A program made the position numbers and the translations under genes. The notes below the pieces were generated by a model. It saw nothing but the letters and a program-made list of their open reading frames with translations. It did not search any database and had not been told where the DNA came from. 64,000 nt of DNA, from contig JAFPXF010000076.1 of assembly GCA_017394765.1 (NCBI GenBank), forward strand, positions 1 to 64,000. Direction: 5' to 3'. Shown piece after piece: positions 54,902 through 63,494 of this stretch. Origin of the DNA: Bacteroidales bacterium (GTDB lineage Bacteria; Bacteroidota; Bacteroidia; Bacteroidales; WCHB1-69). Each line of letters opens with the position of its first letter. Within the stretch, counting starts at the first letter, position 1.

Positions 54902-55502
54902 ATAACAGGGGTTTTATTATGTTTTTTTTCATATCCCCATGCACATATGCTATCAAATGCTCTAAACAAGAATGAAGGCATCTATGCAACTAAAAACCAT
55001 AATCAACGATAATAATCTGGCATTCGAGAATTTATCGCCGGATTATAGGAGTACTGGAAGATTGAGAATAATGGGGATAGTCAGGTTCTTAGGAGGTGAA
55101 GATGCCTCAACAAACCGAAATATCAAAACTTAAGAGAAGGGACCTTCTTCTTTCGATATGTTTATCAAACACTAACTCTTTTGTTTTCATCATGTTATAT
55201 ATTTTGTTTTTTGTTTTTTTAGGATTTGCAAAAATAAAAAAAATATTTACACCGACCTTCCTAGCACATAAAAAAACAACAATACAATGCAAATAACTGA
55301 TTATCAGACAGAAAAAATTAAACAACAAAGAGTTGTTATGCACAGAAAGATTGTGATATAATAATATGATGGCTCATATTGAAAAGGAGCCAATAAAGTT
55401 GGTTGATTCGAATGGGGAAGAAGTTGTGATAATATCTGATAATGCAAATATAGATTTTTGTACTTTTGCAGCGATTTTGGCATCCCTGAAAAAGACCTCA
55501 CG
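54902..55502 (+). other. AT-rich gene-free stretch
   Basis: About 600 nt with strongly raised A+T and no supportable gene. A 53-codon frame (54972-55133, reading NLAFENLSPDYRSTGRLR) and two overlapping opposite-strand frames of 66 and 78 codons (55096-55343) lack homologues I can name and good start signals. The cca promoter is at its right end. It may be degraded gene remnant at the edge of the surface-protein region. Confidence 0.5.
55461..55468 (+). promoter_or_regulatory. -7 box for cca
   Basis: TACTTTTG followed by GCAG, 34 nt before the ATG at 55503. Confidence 0.5.
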
Positions 55503-56927
55503 ATGACCTACGAAAAGCATCTGACACACCCCATCTACGCCATTGTGGCGAAGGCCGCCGACCAGCTCGGGCTGACCGCCTATGTGGTGGGCGGTGTGGT
55601 GCGCGACATCCTGCTGCGCCGCCACAACACCGACATCGACATCGTCACCGTGGGCAGCGGCATCCAGCTGGCCAAGGCAACCGCCGCCCTCATCTCCCCC
55701 GACCTGCACGTCAACGTCTATAAGAACTTCGGCACCGCCCAGTTCCCCTACGAGGAGTGCGACGTGGAATTCGTGGGCGCCCGCCGCGAGTCGTACAGCC
55801 ACGACTCCCGCAAGCCCGTGGTCGAGGACGGCACCCTGGAGGACGACCAGCTGCGCCGCGACTTCACCATCAACGCCCTGGCCATCGCCCTCAACGGCGA
55901 GCAGGCCTTCCAGCTCATCGACCCCTTCGACGGCATCGGCGACCTGCACGCCAAGATCATCCGCACCCCCTGCGACCCCGACAAGACTTTTTCCGACGAC
56001 CCGCTGCGGATGATGCGCGCCGTGCGCTTCGCCACCCAGCTCAACTTCGACATACACCCCGACACCTTCGAGTCCATCAAGCGCAACGCCTACCGGCTGG
56101 AAATCATCTCCAACGAGCGCATCATCGAGGAATTCAACAAGATACTCCGCTGCATCCGCCCGTCGCGCGGCATCAAGCTGCTTGACGAGTGCGGCCTCCT
56201 CGAACGCTTCCTGCCCGAGATGGAGGCCCTCAAAGGCGTGGAGCACATCAACGGCAAAGGCCACAAGGACAACTACCTGCACACCCTTGAGGTGGTGGAC
56301 AACATCGCGATGTCGTCCACCAACGTATGGCTCGTGTGGGCGGCCCTGTTGCACGACATCGCCAAGCCCGTCACCAAGCGCTTCGCGCCCGGCATCGGCT
56401 GGACCTTCCACGGCCACGACGCCGTGGGCGCCAAAATGGTGGCCTCCATCTTCCACCGTCTCCACATGCCCGCCAACGAGAAGATGAAATATGTGCAGAA
56501 ACTCGTGGGCCTGCACCTCCGTCCCATCGCACTGGTAGAGGACGAGGTCACCGACTCGGCCGTGCGACGACTGCTCTTCGAGGCCGGCGACGACATCGAC
56601 GACCTGATGCGCCTCTGCGAGGCCGACGTCACCTCCAAAAACTCCGCCAAGATACAGCGCTGCTTCGACAACTTCGCCAAGGTGCGCGAGAAGTTAGTGG
56701 AGATCGAGGAGAAGGACAAGCTCCGCAATTGGCGCCCGCCCTTCGACGGAGAAGACATCATGACCGCCTTCGGCATCAAGCCCAGTCGCGAAATCGGCAT
56801 CATCAAGGAGGCCGTCTGCAACGCCATCCTCGACGGCGAAATCGAGAACAACCGTCCCGCCGCCCTCCGGCGCATGATCGAAGAGGGCGAGAAACTGGGC
56901 CTCACCCTCGTTCAACAACCCGAATAG
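55503..56927 (+). CDS. cca: tRNA CCA-adding nucleotidyltransferase with HD domain
   Basis: 474 residues from ATG 55503 (MTYEKHLTHPIYAIV); the longer frame from 55458 overlaps the promoter. It adds or repairs the 3' CCA of tRNA. Class II head domain: VVGGVVRD (28-35), DIDIV (44-48, metal-binding Asp pair) and RRDFTINALA, then the neck/body. The C-terminal HD phosphohydrolase domain has LHDIAKP and GHDAVGA. The gene is strongly GC-rich, in contrast to the AT-rich DNA before it. The DUF4296 gene begins 7 nt after the stop. Confidence 0.94.
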   Translation: MTYEKHLTHPIYAIVAKAADQLGLTAYVVGGVVRDILLRRHNTDIDIVTVGSGIQLAKATAALISPDLHVNVYKNFGTAQFPYEECDVEFVGARRESYSHDSRKPVVEDGTLEDDQLRRDFTINALAIALNGEQAFQLIDPFDGIGDLHAKIIRTPCDPDKTFSDDPLRMMRAVRFATQLNFDIHPDTFESIKRNAYRLEIISNERIIEEFNKILRCIRPSRGIKLLDECGLLERFLPEMEALKGVEHINGKGHKDNYLHTLEVVDNIAMSSTNVWLVWAALLHDIAKPVTKRFAPGIGWTFHGHDAVGAKMVASIFHRLHMPANEKMKYVQKLVGLHLRPIALVEDEVTDSAVRRLLFEAGDDIDDLMRLCEADVTSKNSAKIQRCFDNFAKVREKLVEIEEKDKLRNWRPPFDGEDIMTAFGIKPSREIGIIKEAVCNAILDGEIENNRPAALRRMIEEGEKLGLTLVQQPE

Positions 56928-56934
56928 CACCGCC

Positions 56935-57342
56935 ATGAAAAGAATCACCATACTCGCACTTCTTCCCCTCCTGTTCCTCTGCGGCTCATGCAAAAGCAAA
57001 AAACAGGTGCTCGAAAAGCCTGACGATCTCATCGGGCGCAACAAGATGGTTGAGCTCATCGCCGAAAGCTACCTGATAGAAAGCTCCGTCCATTTGGCCC
57101 CCGACACGGTAAGCCGCCTCCTGCTCACCCGCTTGTACTACAAGGAGCTTTTCAACCGCCATCACGTCACCCGTGACCAATTCGTCCGCTCCATCGACTA
57201 CTATATCAGCGAGGAGAACTCGGCGGAAAAGCTGCTCATCGACGCCTCCAACCGCATCGCCGAGATGCGAAAGGAGCGAGGCATCCCCGACACCATGCCC
57301 ATGCCTATCAATCCTGAAGCCGGAATCCCGCTGGTCCCATAA
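56935..57342 (+). CDS. DUF4296 lipoprotein
   Basis: 135 residues. Lipoprotein signal with lipobox ending LCGSC (Cys19), so it is anchored in the inner or outer membrane. The body is helical, with KMVELIAESYLIESSV and LYYKELFNRHHVTRDQFVRSIDYY, the core of the DUF4296 family known mainly from Bacteroidota. Role unknown. It is nearly fused to cca upstream (7-nt gap) and lies 93 nt before porX. Confidence 0.85.
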   Translation: MKRITILALLPLLFLCGSCKSKKQVLEKPDDLIGRNKMVELIAESYLIESSVHLAPDTVSRLLLTRLYYKELFNRHHVTRDQFVRSIDYYISEENSAEKLLIDASNRIAEMRKERGIPDTMPMPINPEAGIPLVP

Positions 57343-57435
57343 GGGAACAACTGTATTTGCAATCTTTATCCCAGATTTATACTAAATGTCTTTTTGTCTC
57401 GTTTATCCATATTGTAACTAACAAAAACAATTTAT

Positions 57436-58989
57436 ATGAATGCGAGAATTTTGTGGGCCGATGATGAAATCGACCTTTTAAAACCCCATATTTTATTTTT
57501 GAAGACCAAGGGATATGATGTCATTCCCGCCCTCAGCGGACGCGAAGCCATTGACATTTTGGAGAAGGAATTCATCAACATCATTTTCTTAGACGAGAAC
57601 ATGCCGGGACTTAGCGGTTTGGAGACATTGCAGCAGATCAAGAAAACCCATCCGCACATCCCCATCGTGATGATCACCAAGAGCGAGGAGGAGCACATCA
57701 TGGAAGATGCCATCGGTTCCAACATCGCCGACTATCTCATCAAGCCCGTCAACCCGAACCAGATCCTGCTCTGCCTCAAAAAGAACATCGACAAGAAAAG
57801 CTTAGTGACCACCAAAGTGACGGTTGACTACCAACAGGCCTTCCGCGAATTGTCGATGCGCATCTCCGACCATCTTTCCATCCAGGAGTGGTCCGACCTG
57901 TACAAGGAATTGGTCAATTGGGAACTGCAAATCGAGAAGATTGAGGACGAAGGCGTTGCCGAGATGCTGGCCGCACAAAAGGAGGAGGCCAATATCCAGT
58001 TTGCCAAGTTCGTGCAGGCACATTACCTCAACTGGGTCAACGGACGTGGCAGCGAAAAGCCCATACAATCACACACCGTATTGAAAGACAAGATGTTCCC
58101 ATTCTTAGAAGAGGGCAAAACCGCGTTCTTGTTTGTCATTGACAACCTGCGTTACGACCAATGGCGGAGCATCTATCCCATCTTGCACGACTATTATTAC
58201 ATAGACGACGAGACGCTTTGCTACAGCATTCTGCCCACAGCCACGCACTATGCGCGCAACGCCCTCTTTTCCGGTCTGATGCCTTCCGTCATCGCGAAAA
58301 AATATCCGCAGATGTGGCTCAACGAGAGCGACAACGGCAGCAAGAACCAGTTCGAGGAGCAGTTGCTCGGCGAGTACCTCAAACGTTATGGCAAGAATTT
58401 CAAATATTCCTACGCCAAGATCTTGAATGCCGATTTTGGAAAGAAGGTTTTCGAAAATTTCCACCAGCTGATGCGCAATCCGCTGAATGTTGTTGTCTTC
58501 AATTTCGTCGATATGCTCTCGCACGCCGGCACCGATGTGGGCGTGGTGCGCGAATTGGCCGACGACGAGAAGTCGTACCGCAGTGTCACCGCCTCCTGGT
58601 TCGAGAACTCCATCCTGCTTGACATGCTCAAGTATCTTTCCGACAAGAAAGTGCCGGTCTATATCACCACGGACCATGGGACCATCAAGGTAAGCAGACC
58701 GCTCAAGATGGTGGGCGAACGCGAACTCAACACCAACCTGCGCTACAAGGTGGGCCGCAGCAGCATGGACTACCCTGCCCGCGAGGTCTTCGAAATCAAG
58801 AACCCCGACGAGGCCTTCCTGCCCAAGGAGAGCATGACCCAGCGCTTCATCTTCGCCACCCGCAACGACTTCTTCGCTTACCAGAACAACTTCAACCAAT
58901 ACGTCAACCTCTACAAGAACACCTTCCAGCATGGCGGTATTTCCATGGAGGAGATGATGATTCCCTTTGTCAAACTGCTACCCAAATAG
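57436..58989 (+). CDS. porX: PorX: response regulator with PglZ phosphatase-like effector domain
   Basis: 517 residues. Receiver domain about 1-120 with acidic pair ADDE (8-11), phospho-acceptor Asp53 in FLDENMPG, and conserved MITK and IKP turns. A helical linker follows, then the PglZ/alkaline-phosphatase-fold effector from about 225: FVIDNLRYDQW, ATHYARNALFSG, NFVDMLSHAG, TTDHGTIKV, with metal-binding Asp/His residues present. In Porphyromonas PorX controls T9SS genes with PorY and sigma factor SigP (family knowledge). The T9SS cargo in this window (10654, 36634, 63495) makes the same role likely. No kinase gene is adjacent. Confidence 0.96.
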   Translation: MNARILWADDEIDLLKPHILFLKTKGYDVIPALSGREAIDILEKEFINIIFLDENMPGLSGLETLQQIKKTHPHIPIVMITKSEEEHIMEDAIGSNIADYLIKPVNPNQILLCLKKNIDKKSLVTTKVTVDYQQAFRELSMRISDHLSIQEWSDLYKELVNWELQIEKIEDEGVAEMLAAQKEEANIQFAKFVQAHYLNWVNGRGSEKPIQSHTVLKDKMFPFLEEGKTAFLFVIDNLRYDQWRSIYPILHDYYYIDDETLCYSILPTATHYARNALFSGLMPSVIAKKYPQMWLNESDNGSKNQFEEQLLGEYLKRYGKNFKYSYAKILNADFGKKVFENFHQLMRNPLNVVVFNFVDMLSHAGTDVGVVRELADDEKSYRSVTASWFENSILLDMLKYLSDKKVPVYITTDHGTIKVSRPLKMVGERELNTNLRYKVGRSSMDYPAREVFEIKNPDEAFLPKESMTQRFIFATRNDFFAYQNNFNQYVNLYKNTFQHGGISMEEMMIPFVKLLPK

Positions 58990-59012
58990 AAGTTCTCTCA
59001 TAATGCCCGGTC

Positions 59013-60695
59013 ATGAAAACCAAGGTTCTTGTCTATCTGTTTGCATTAACAAGCCTGATGGCCTCTTGCCGAAAGAAAGAGGCGACCAAGGCCGAGAAGC
59101 GCAGCCAACAAGTTGAGCTTGGCAAGGACGCCTCTGTTTTCAAGGCCGACAAAGATTTCGACCTGTCCACCATCAAAACCAAGGATTTCTACTTTGGCGA
59201 AGTTGGGAACAACAGCTATTTCATCATCATCGACCACACCGAGCACGACCGGCTTTCCGGGCGTTTCTATCCCGTAGTCAAAGGCTCAAACAAGCTCAAG
59301 GCGCACAAATTCGAGGTGGAGCATAAAAACAACGAGTATCTCTTCTGCACCCCGGACACAGACACCCCGATAGAGTTCGAGATTTCCATGGACGCCGACC
59401 ATGTGGTGGGATGGTACAAGTCCGCCGGTTTGGTCAGTGAAAAAACACATCTCTCTTTCGAGAAATATCGGGAACCCGATTTCCAAGTTTCCGAAAGCAA
59501 GCGATATGCACCCAACTGTCCGTCCGGCCTGCTGACATTCACCAAAAAGGCAGATGTGGTTTACGGCAAGGCCAAAGGTTACTGGACCTCTAAGCCCTTC
59601 CAGCACGAGAAGATGGGACAGGTGGCGGTGCAAAGCATCCTTAAAACGGCTTCGGCCAAAAAGAAGGAGCAGAATCTGACCCTTGATCTATATTTGCCCA
59701 ACGACACGACCGTCAAGCAGAGGCCCATAATCGTGCTCTTCCATGGCGGAGCGTTCCTTGTCGGCGACAAGGCTGCACCCACCTCCACCGCATGGTGCGA
59801 ACATTTCGCAAGCATCGGCTACATCACGGCGTCTGTCAATTACCGCATGGGGTTCAAACTCTCGAAGAATTCCATCCAGGAGTGCGGTTACGAAGCCATC
59901 CAGGACGCGAATGCCGCCCTGCGCTTCCTGCTCGCCCATGCGGAAGAATACGGCATCGACACCAACAACTTCTTCATTGGCGGCACAAGTGCCGGGTCCA
60001 TCACCGCCCTCGGCACCGTCTATATGTCCGACCGTGACCACCCCGCATTCGTGGATGAATTGGGCTTAAAAGAAAAGGTCGGCGGATTCGAGGCATCGGG
60101 GAACAACTATAAGCGCAAGCCCAAAATCAAAGCCATCGCCAACATGTGGGGTGCCGTTTATGACCTCGACGAACTTAACGGACGCCGCATCCCTGTCATC
60201 TCCTTCCACGGTACCGAGGACAATCTGGTGCCATACGACGAGGGATATCCTTTCGCCGACATGAAAAGCAAGATTGGAGAGCGTCTGTATGACAAGATGT
60301 ATGGTTCCAAGGCCATCCACCACCGCCTCGACTCGCTGAACGTCATCAACCGCTTTTACCCCATCGAGGGGGGCAAGCACGCCCCATACGAAGACAACAC
60401 CGGGAAACCCAACAAGACCTACTTCTTCATCCAGGAAGAGCTGCAGAAATTCTTTTACAAGACACTCACCCGTGGAGTCCAAATAGAGCATGACAAAAAG
60501 GATGCCCGGATTTACTATCTCAACATCTCCGATGTCGCCCGTTGCGACTGGCAGATTGAGGGCGGTTTTATCATAGACATGGGAGACAACACGGCGACCG
60601 TGCTATGGCGCAGCGATGCTCCCAAGCGTGTGCTTTCCGCCGCGGGCGAGCGCACAAACGGCTGTGCTTTCCGTGCGAGCATAAAGGCCGACTAA
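59013..60695 (+). CDS. Alpha/beta-hydrolase lipoprotein (carboxylesterase-like)
   Basis: 560 residues. Lipobox LMASC (Cys19). Residues about 40-180 form an N-terminal beta-rich domain. The hydrolase core starts near 215 (NLTLDLYLPN), with oxyanion motif HGGAF (244-248), nucleophile elbow GTSAG (Ser326), an acid in FHGTEDNLVPYD and a His in GGKHAPYED. Residues about 490-560 resemble a PKD/Ig-like tail (DWQIEGGFIIDMGD ... VLWRSDAPKRVLSAAGE) common in Bacteroidota surface proteins. Substrate unknown; feruloyl or acetyl ester, or peptide, are possible. It is 23 nt after porX and may share its transcript. Confidence 0.87.
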   Translation: MKTKVLVYLFALTSLMASCRKKEATKAEKRSQQVELGKDASVFKADKDFDLSTIKTKDFYFGEVGNNSYFIIIDHTEHDRLSGRFYPVVKGSNKLKAHKFEVEHKNNEYLFCTPDTDTPIEFEISMDADHVVGWYKSAGLVSEKTHLSFEKYREPDFQVSESKRYAPNCPSGLLTFTKKADVVYGKAKGYWTSKPFQHEKMGQVAVQSILKTASAKKKEQNLTLDLYLPNDTTVKQRPIIVLFHGGAFLVGDKAAPTSTAWCEHFASIGYITASVNYRMGFKLSKNSIQECGYEAIQDANAALRFLLAHAEEYGIDTNNFFIGGTSAGSITALGTVYMSDRDHPAFVDELGLKEKVGGFEASGNNYKRKPKIKAIANMWGAVYDLDELNGRRIPVISFHGTEDNLVPYDEGYPFADMKSKIGERLYDKMYGSKAIHHRLDSLNVINRFYPIEGGKHAPYEDNTGKPNKTYFFIQEELQKFFYKTLTRGVQIEHDKKDARIYYLNISDVARCDWQIEGGFIIDMGDNTATVLWRSDAPKRVLSAAGERTNGCAFRASIKAD

Positions 60696-60787
60696 CAGTC
60701 CCCATTCCTGACTGCACAAAAAGAATCAGTCTGGAATTTACTTGTCCCCCGTTTTTTCCAGAGAAAAAATTTTCCAAGATCATTCTT

Positions 60788-60795
60788 TACCTTTG
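60788..60795 (+). promoter_or_regulatory. -7 box for the sigma-factor gene
   Basis: TACCTTTG, 37 nt before the ATG at 60833. Confidence 0.5.
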
Positions 60796-60832
60796 CCCTT
60801 TGGAGAATTTCCACATCGTACTTAAAGAGCGT

Positions 60833-61879
60833 ATGAAAGACACACAGGAATTTTGGACAAAAAAATACCGCAGGAATATCGGCAGGATGATCGGATTGTG
60901 CCGCCGGTACGTGCCCGATCCGCAGGAAGCCGAAGATCTGGCCCACGAAGCCTTCTTGTCGGCCATCGAAAAATCGCACACATTCAAAGGTTTGGGAGAT
61001 TTCGACGGCTGGATGATGCGCATCACGGTGAACACGGCGCTGCAGCATCTGCGAAAGGCAAAATGCCTCGTCAGCCTTGACAGCGCAGGCCCTGATTTAG
61101 ATTCCCTGCAGGATGATGACGCCGAAGACCTGGAGCGCATCGACTTCTCCAAGGATGAAATACTGGACGCCATCGCGGCATTGCCGGCACCTCAACGCAC
61201 GGTATTCAACCTTTTTGTCTTCGAGCGATTCAGCCATCGCCAAATCGCCGACACACTCCACATTGCCGTACGCACCTCCAAGTTGCATCTCGCCCAAGCC
61301 CGATTGCAACTGCAACAACATCTGAAAGAGATAAAGAACGAAAAAAGATTGCTTATGATTCCATTTTTAACCGTTTTCAAAAAGGGACATGCCGTGGACA
61401 ACGTTTGCTGGCGCACTTTGAGGGACTTCGAAGTGGAGCCGACAGTCGAGCTTGACTCCGCGGCCCTGTCTTGGGGCACCTTACCCTCGGCCACTATCGC
61501 CATGCATCTATCCGGCATCTTCAGGAAACTGCTGGTCGGCCTGCTGCTGTGTACCGCCGCGGGAGCGGCATCCTACTTTATACTGTCATCCCGCACACCC
61601 GTCGCCCCGTCGCCAGCACCGACGACAACACCTATTCCCGTCGCCGTGGCCACCGACACCACCCTTTCCGCAGAAACAGACGCCGCACAAAGCGAGCCCG
61701 TTATGGCGACTACCGTCACCCAAAATGCCCAAAGGGAGGACCTGGCACCGGTAGGCAGCTCCGCCGACACCAGTCAAGAGAAAGAGTATATCATCATTCA
61801 CGACACCGTATATAAAACCGTGGTGAAAGTGGTTCACGACACGGTATATGCCCCAACACCCCAAAACCATCGACAATAA
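60833..61879 (+). CDS. ECF-type sigma factor fused to a transmembrane helix and extracytoplasmic tail
   Basis: 348 residues from ATG 60833. Sigma region 2 about 8-78 (DLAHEAFLSAIE, GWMMRITVNTALQHLRK), region 4 about 110-165 (LPAPQRTVFNLFVFERFSHRQIADTL). Where ECF proteins end, this continues: a cytoplasmic segment (about 175-228) resembling the start of Bacteroidota anti-sigma or DUF proteins, one helix about 230-252 (RKLLVGLLLCTAAGAASYFI), and a ~95-residue tail rich in Pro/Thr/Ala, ending with two D-T-V-Y motifs (324-327, 336-339). The outer-membrane barrel gene starts 10 nt later. Suggests a membrane-held sigma factor released on signal (inference). Confidence 0.85.
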   Translation: MKDTQEFWTKKYRRNIGRMIGLCRRYVPDPQEAEDLAHEAFLSAIEKSHTFKGLGDFDGWMMRITVNTALQHLRKAKCLVSLDSAGPDLDSLQDDDAEDLERIDFSKDEILDAIAALPAPQRTVFNLFVFERFSHRQIADTLHIAVRTSKLHLAQARLQLQQHLKEIKNEKRLLMIPFLTVFKKGHAVDNVCWRTLRDFEVEPTVELDSAALSWGTLPSATIAMHLSGIFRKLLVGLLLCTAAGAASYFILSSRTPVAPSPAPTTTPIPVAVATDTTLSAETDAAQSEPVMATTVTQNAQREDLAPVGSSADTSQEKEYIIIHDTVYKTVVKVVHDTVYAPTPQNHRQ

Positions 61880-61889
61880 AAACATCGCT

Positions 61890-63446
61890 ATGCACAAGAC
61901 CACATTTTTTCTTTTCTCCCTGCTTTTGTGTACCGGTCTGTACGGGCAGGCGCGCGACACCATCTACATCCACGAGGAGCGGATTGTCTATGACACTGTC
62001 TATTTACACGACACCATCTACCAGTTCACAGCTGCACAGTTAGACACGCCTGTGGTGCCCAAGCCGGCAGCGAAGTTCGTGCCCGACGTCTTCAAAGGGT
62101 TTCATTTCGCCTACACAGCCCAATACAATATGACGCAAGCAGCGGTTTTCACCGCCGCCGACGGCTCTTCCGGATCCCCAAAAGCCAAGATGGGCAGCGG
62201 GTTCGCGGGAGGTTTCGAGTTCTCCTACCATTTCGCCAAGTATTTCGGGGTGGCCGCAGGGGTAGGCTTCGGCTCCCACTATGTGCTGCAGGTAAACTCC
62301 CCCAGCACCGACCTGTATTGGGGACACAACCCCAATCACCATCGGTTCAGCCAAGGCGCTATTTTGTTTCCACTCAAGTTTGAGTTCCACATACCCTTCA
62401 ACGACAATTTCTATTTTCTGGCGGACGCCGGCATCCGATTCAACGTCCCTTATTACAACTACGGCCATCTCAGTGCCCACTTTAACAATTGGGGCGACAA
62501 CGCCACAGAGTGTTCCTTGGAAATCAATCGCTCCATAGCCCATTCTATTCAGTCGGAACTGCTCCTTGACCTGGGATTCTACTACCGTCTGCCCAACGAT
62601 GGCCTGCTGCGGTTTTCCATAGGCACCGACCTGTCGCTGTCGAAGCCTTGGCAGGGCCGTTATGAAATTCATACCGAAAACGAGGTCTTGGAGAACGGCA
62701 CCATCTCGTTGAAAAACAACTATTTCTATCCTCAGATATCCTATATCAATACCTTCCAGCGCTACAAAGAGAAAGAATTCCACAAGGTGCCTTGGTTTGA
62801 TGAGGTTTACCCCAGCTGGTCCAACCAGAAGCGTTATCTCCGTCATGAATTCCAGTTGAACTTCGGGATTCCAAACATGCAAAGCATTCATTCTGACATA
62901 GTGGACGGGATGTTGCTTTACAAATGGTTTCCCAACCTGTTCAAAGACATCATTTATCCGCAAAACAGTCTGACCTCTTCCGACAAATTCTATACCAAAG
63001 TGCATTTCACGCCGGTCATATCGCTGAGTTACCATTACCGCGTGCAGAAATTTTTATGGTTCGGCGCCACCGCCAATTTCACGGAACTCCACAACCATTA
63101 TTATGACCGTACAACCGATCAGAGAATACAGGATATGTCGATGCGGTTTGTCGCCTTCAACTTGTTGGCGGACATCAGATTCTCCTACCTCAATTTGCCG
63201 CGCATCACGCTATACTCTGAAATATCCGGAGGAATACAGCTTGGCCGGGAGACCATAAACCTGGCGAATGACGAATATGTGTCATCTCCCATAAACCAAC
63301 CCAGGAAGACATTTGTTGGCAAATTCCCGACCTACCACCTCACGGCATTGGGCATCAAAGCGGGAGCCAAGGGATGGTTCGGCAATGTGGAGTTTGGCAC
63401 TGGTTATAAAGGATTTATCAACGCCGGCGTGGGATACGAGTTTTAG
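61890..63446 (+). CDS. Outer-membrane beta-barrel protein with N-terminal D-T-[IV]-Y motifs
   Basis: 518 residues from ATG 61890. Signal MHKTTFFLFSLLLCTGLYGQ (1-20). Right after cleavage come three D-T-[IV]-Y motifs (23-26, 35-38, 41-44), like the tail of the upstream sigma protein. From about 70 to the end, amphipathic strands rich in Tyr/Phe/Gly (GFEFSYHFAKYFGVAAGVGFGSHYV, fewer here: see strand pattern) and the C-terminal FINAGVGYEF with terminal Phe mark a barrel of the OMP_b-brl/OmpA-like kind. It is probably cotranscribed with the sigma gene (10-nt gap). Ligand unknown. Confidence 0.85.
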   Translation: MHKTTFFLFSLLLCTGLYGQARDTIYIHEERIVYDTVYLHDTIYQFTAAQLDTPVVPKPAAKFVPDVFKGFHFAYTAQYNMTQAAVFTAADGSSGSPKAKMGSGFAGGFEFSYHFAKYFGVAAGVGFGSHYVLQVNSPSTDLYWGHNPNHHRFSQGAILFPLKFEFHIPFNDNFYFLADAGIRFNVPYYNYGHLSAHFNNWGDNATECSLEINRSIAHSIQSELLLDLGFYYRLPNDGLLRFSIGTDLSLSKPWQGRYEIHTENEVLENGTISLKNNYFYPQISYINTFQRYKEKEFHKVPWFDEVYPSWSNQKRYLRHEFQLNFGIPNMQSIHSDIVDGMLLYKWFPNLFKDIIYPQNSLTSSDKFYTKVHFTPVISLSYHYRVQKFLWFGATANFTELHNHYYDRTTDQRIQDMSMRFVAFNLLADIRFSYLNLPRITLYSEISGGIQLGRETINLANDEYVSSPINQPRKTFVGKFPTYHLTALGIKAGAKGWFGNVEFGTGYKGFINAGVGYEF

Positions 63447-63494
63447 TGAGGACGGAGACTTGACATCACAACATTTCCCACGCGGGAGAGGATC

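Noticed and set aside
55096..55343. Overlapping 66- and 78-codon frames on opposite strands
   Set aside because: Located in AT-rich DNA, poor starts, low complexity with long Phe/Ile/Lys runs; no support for either.
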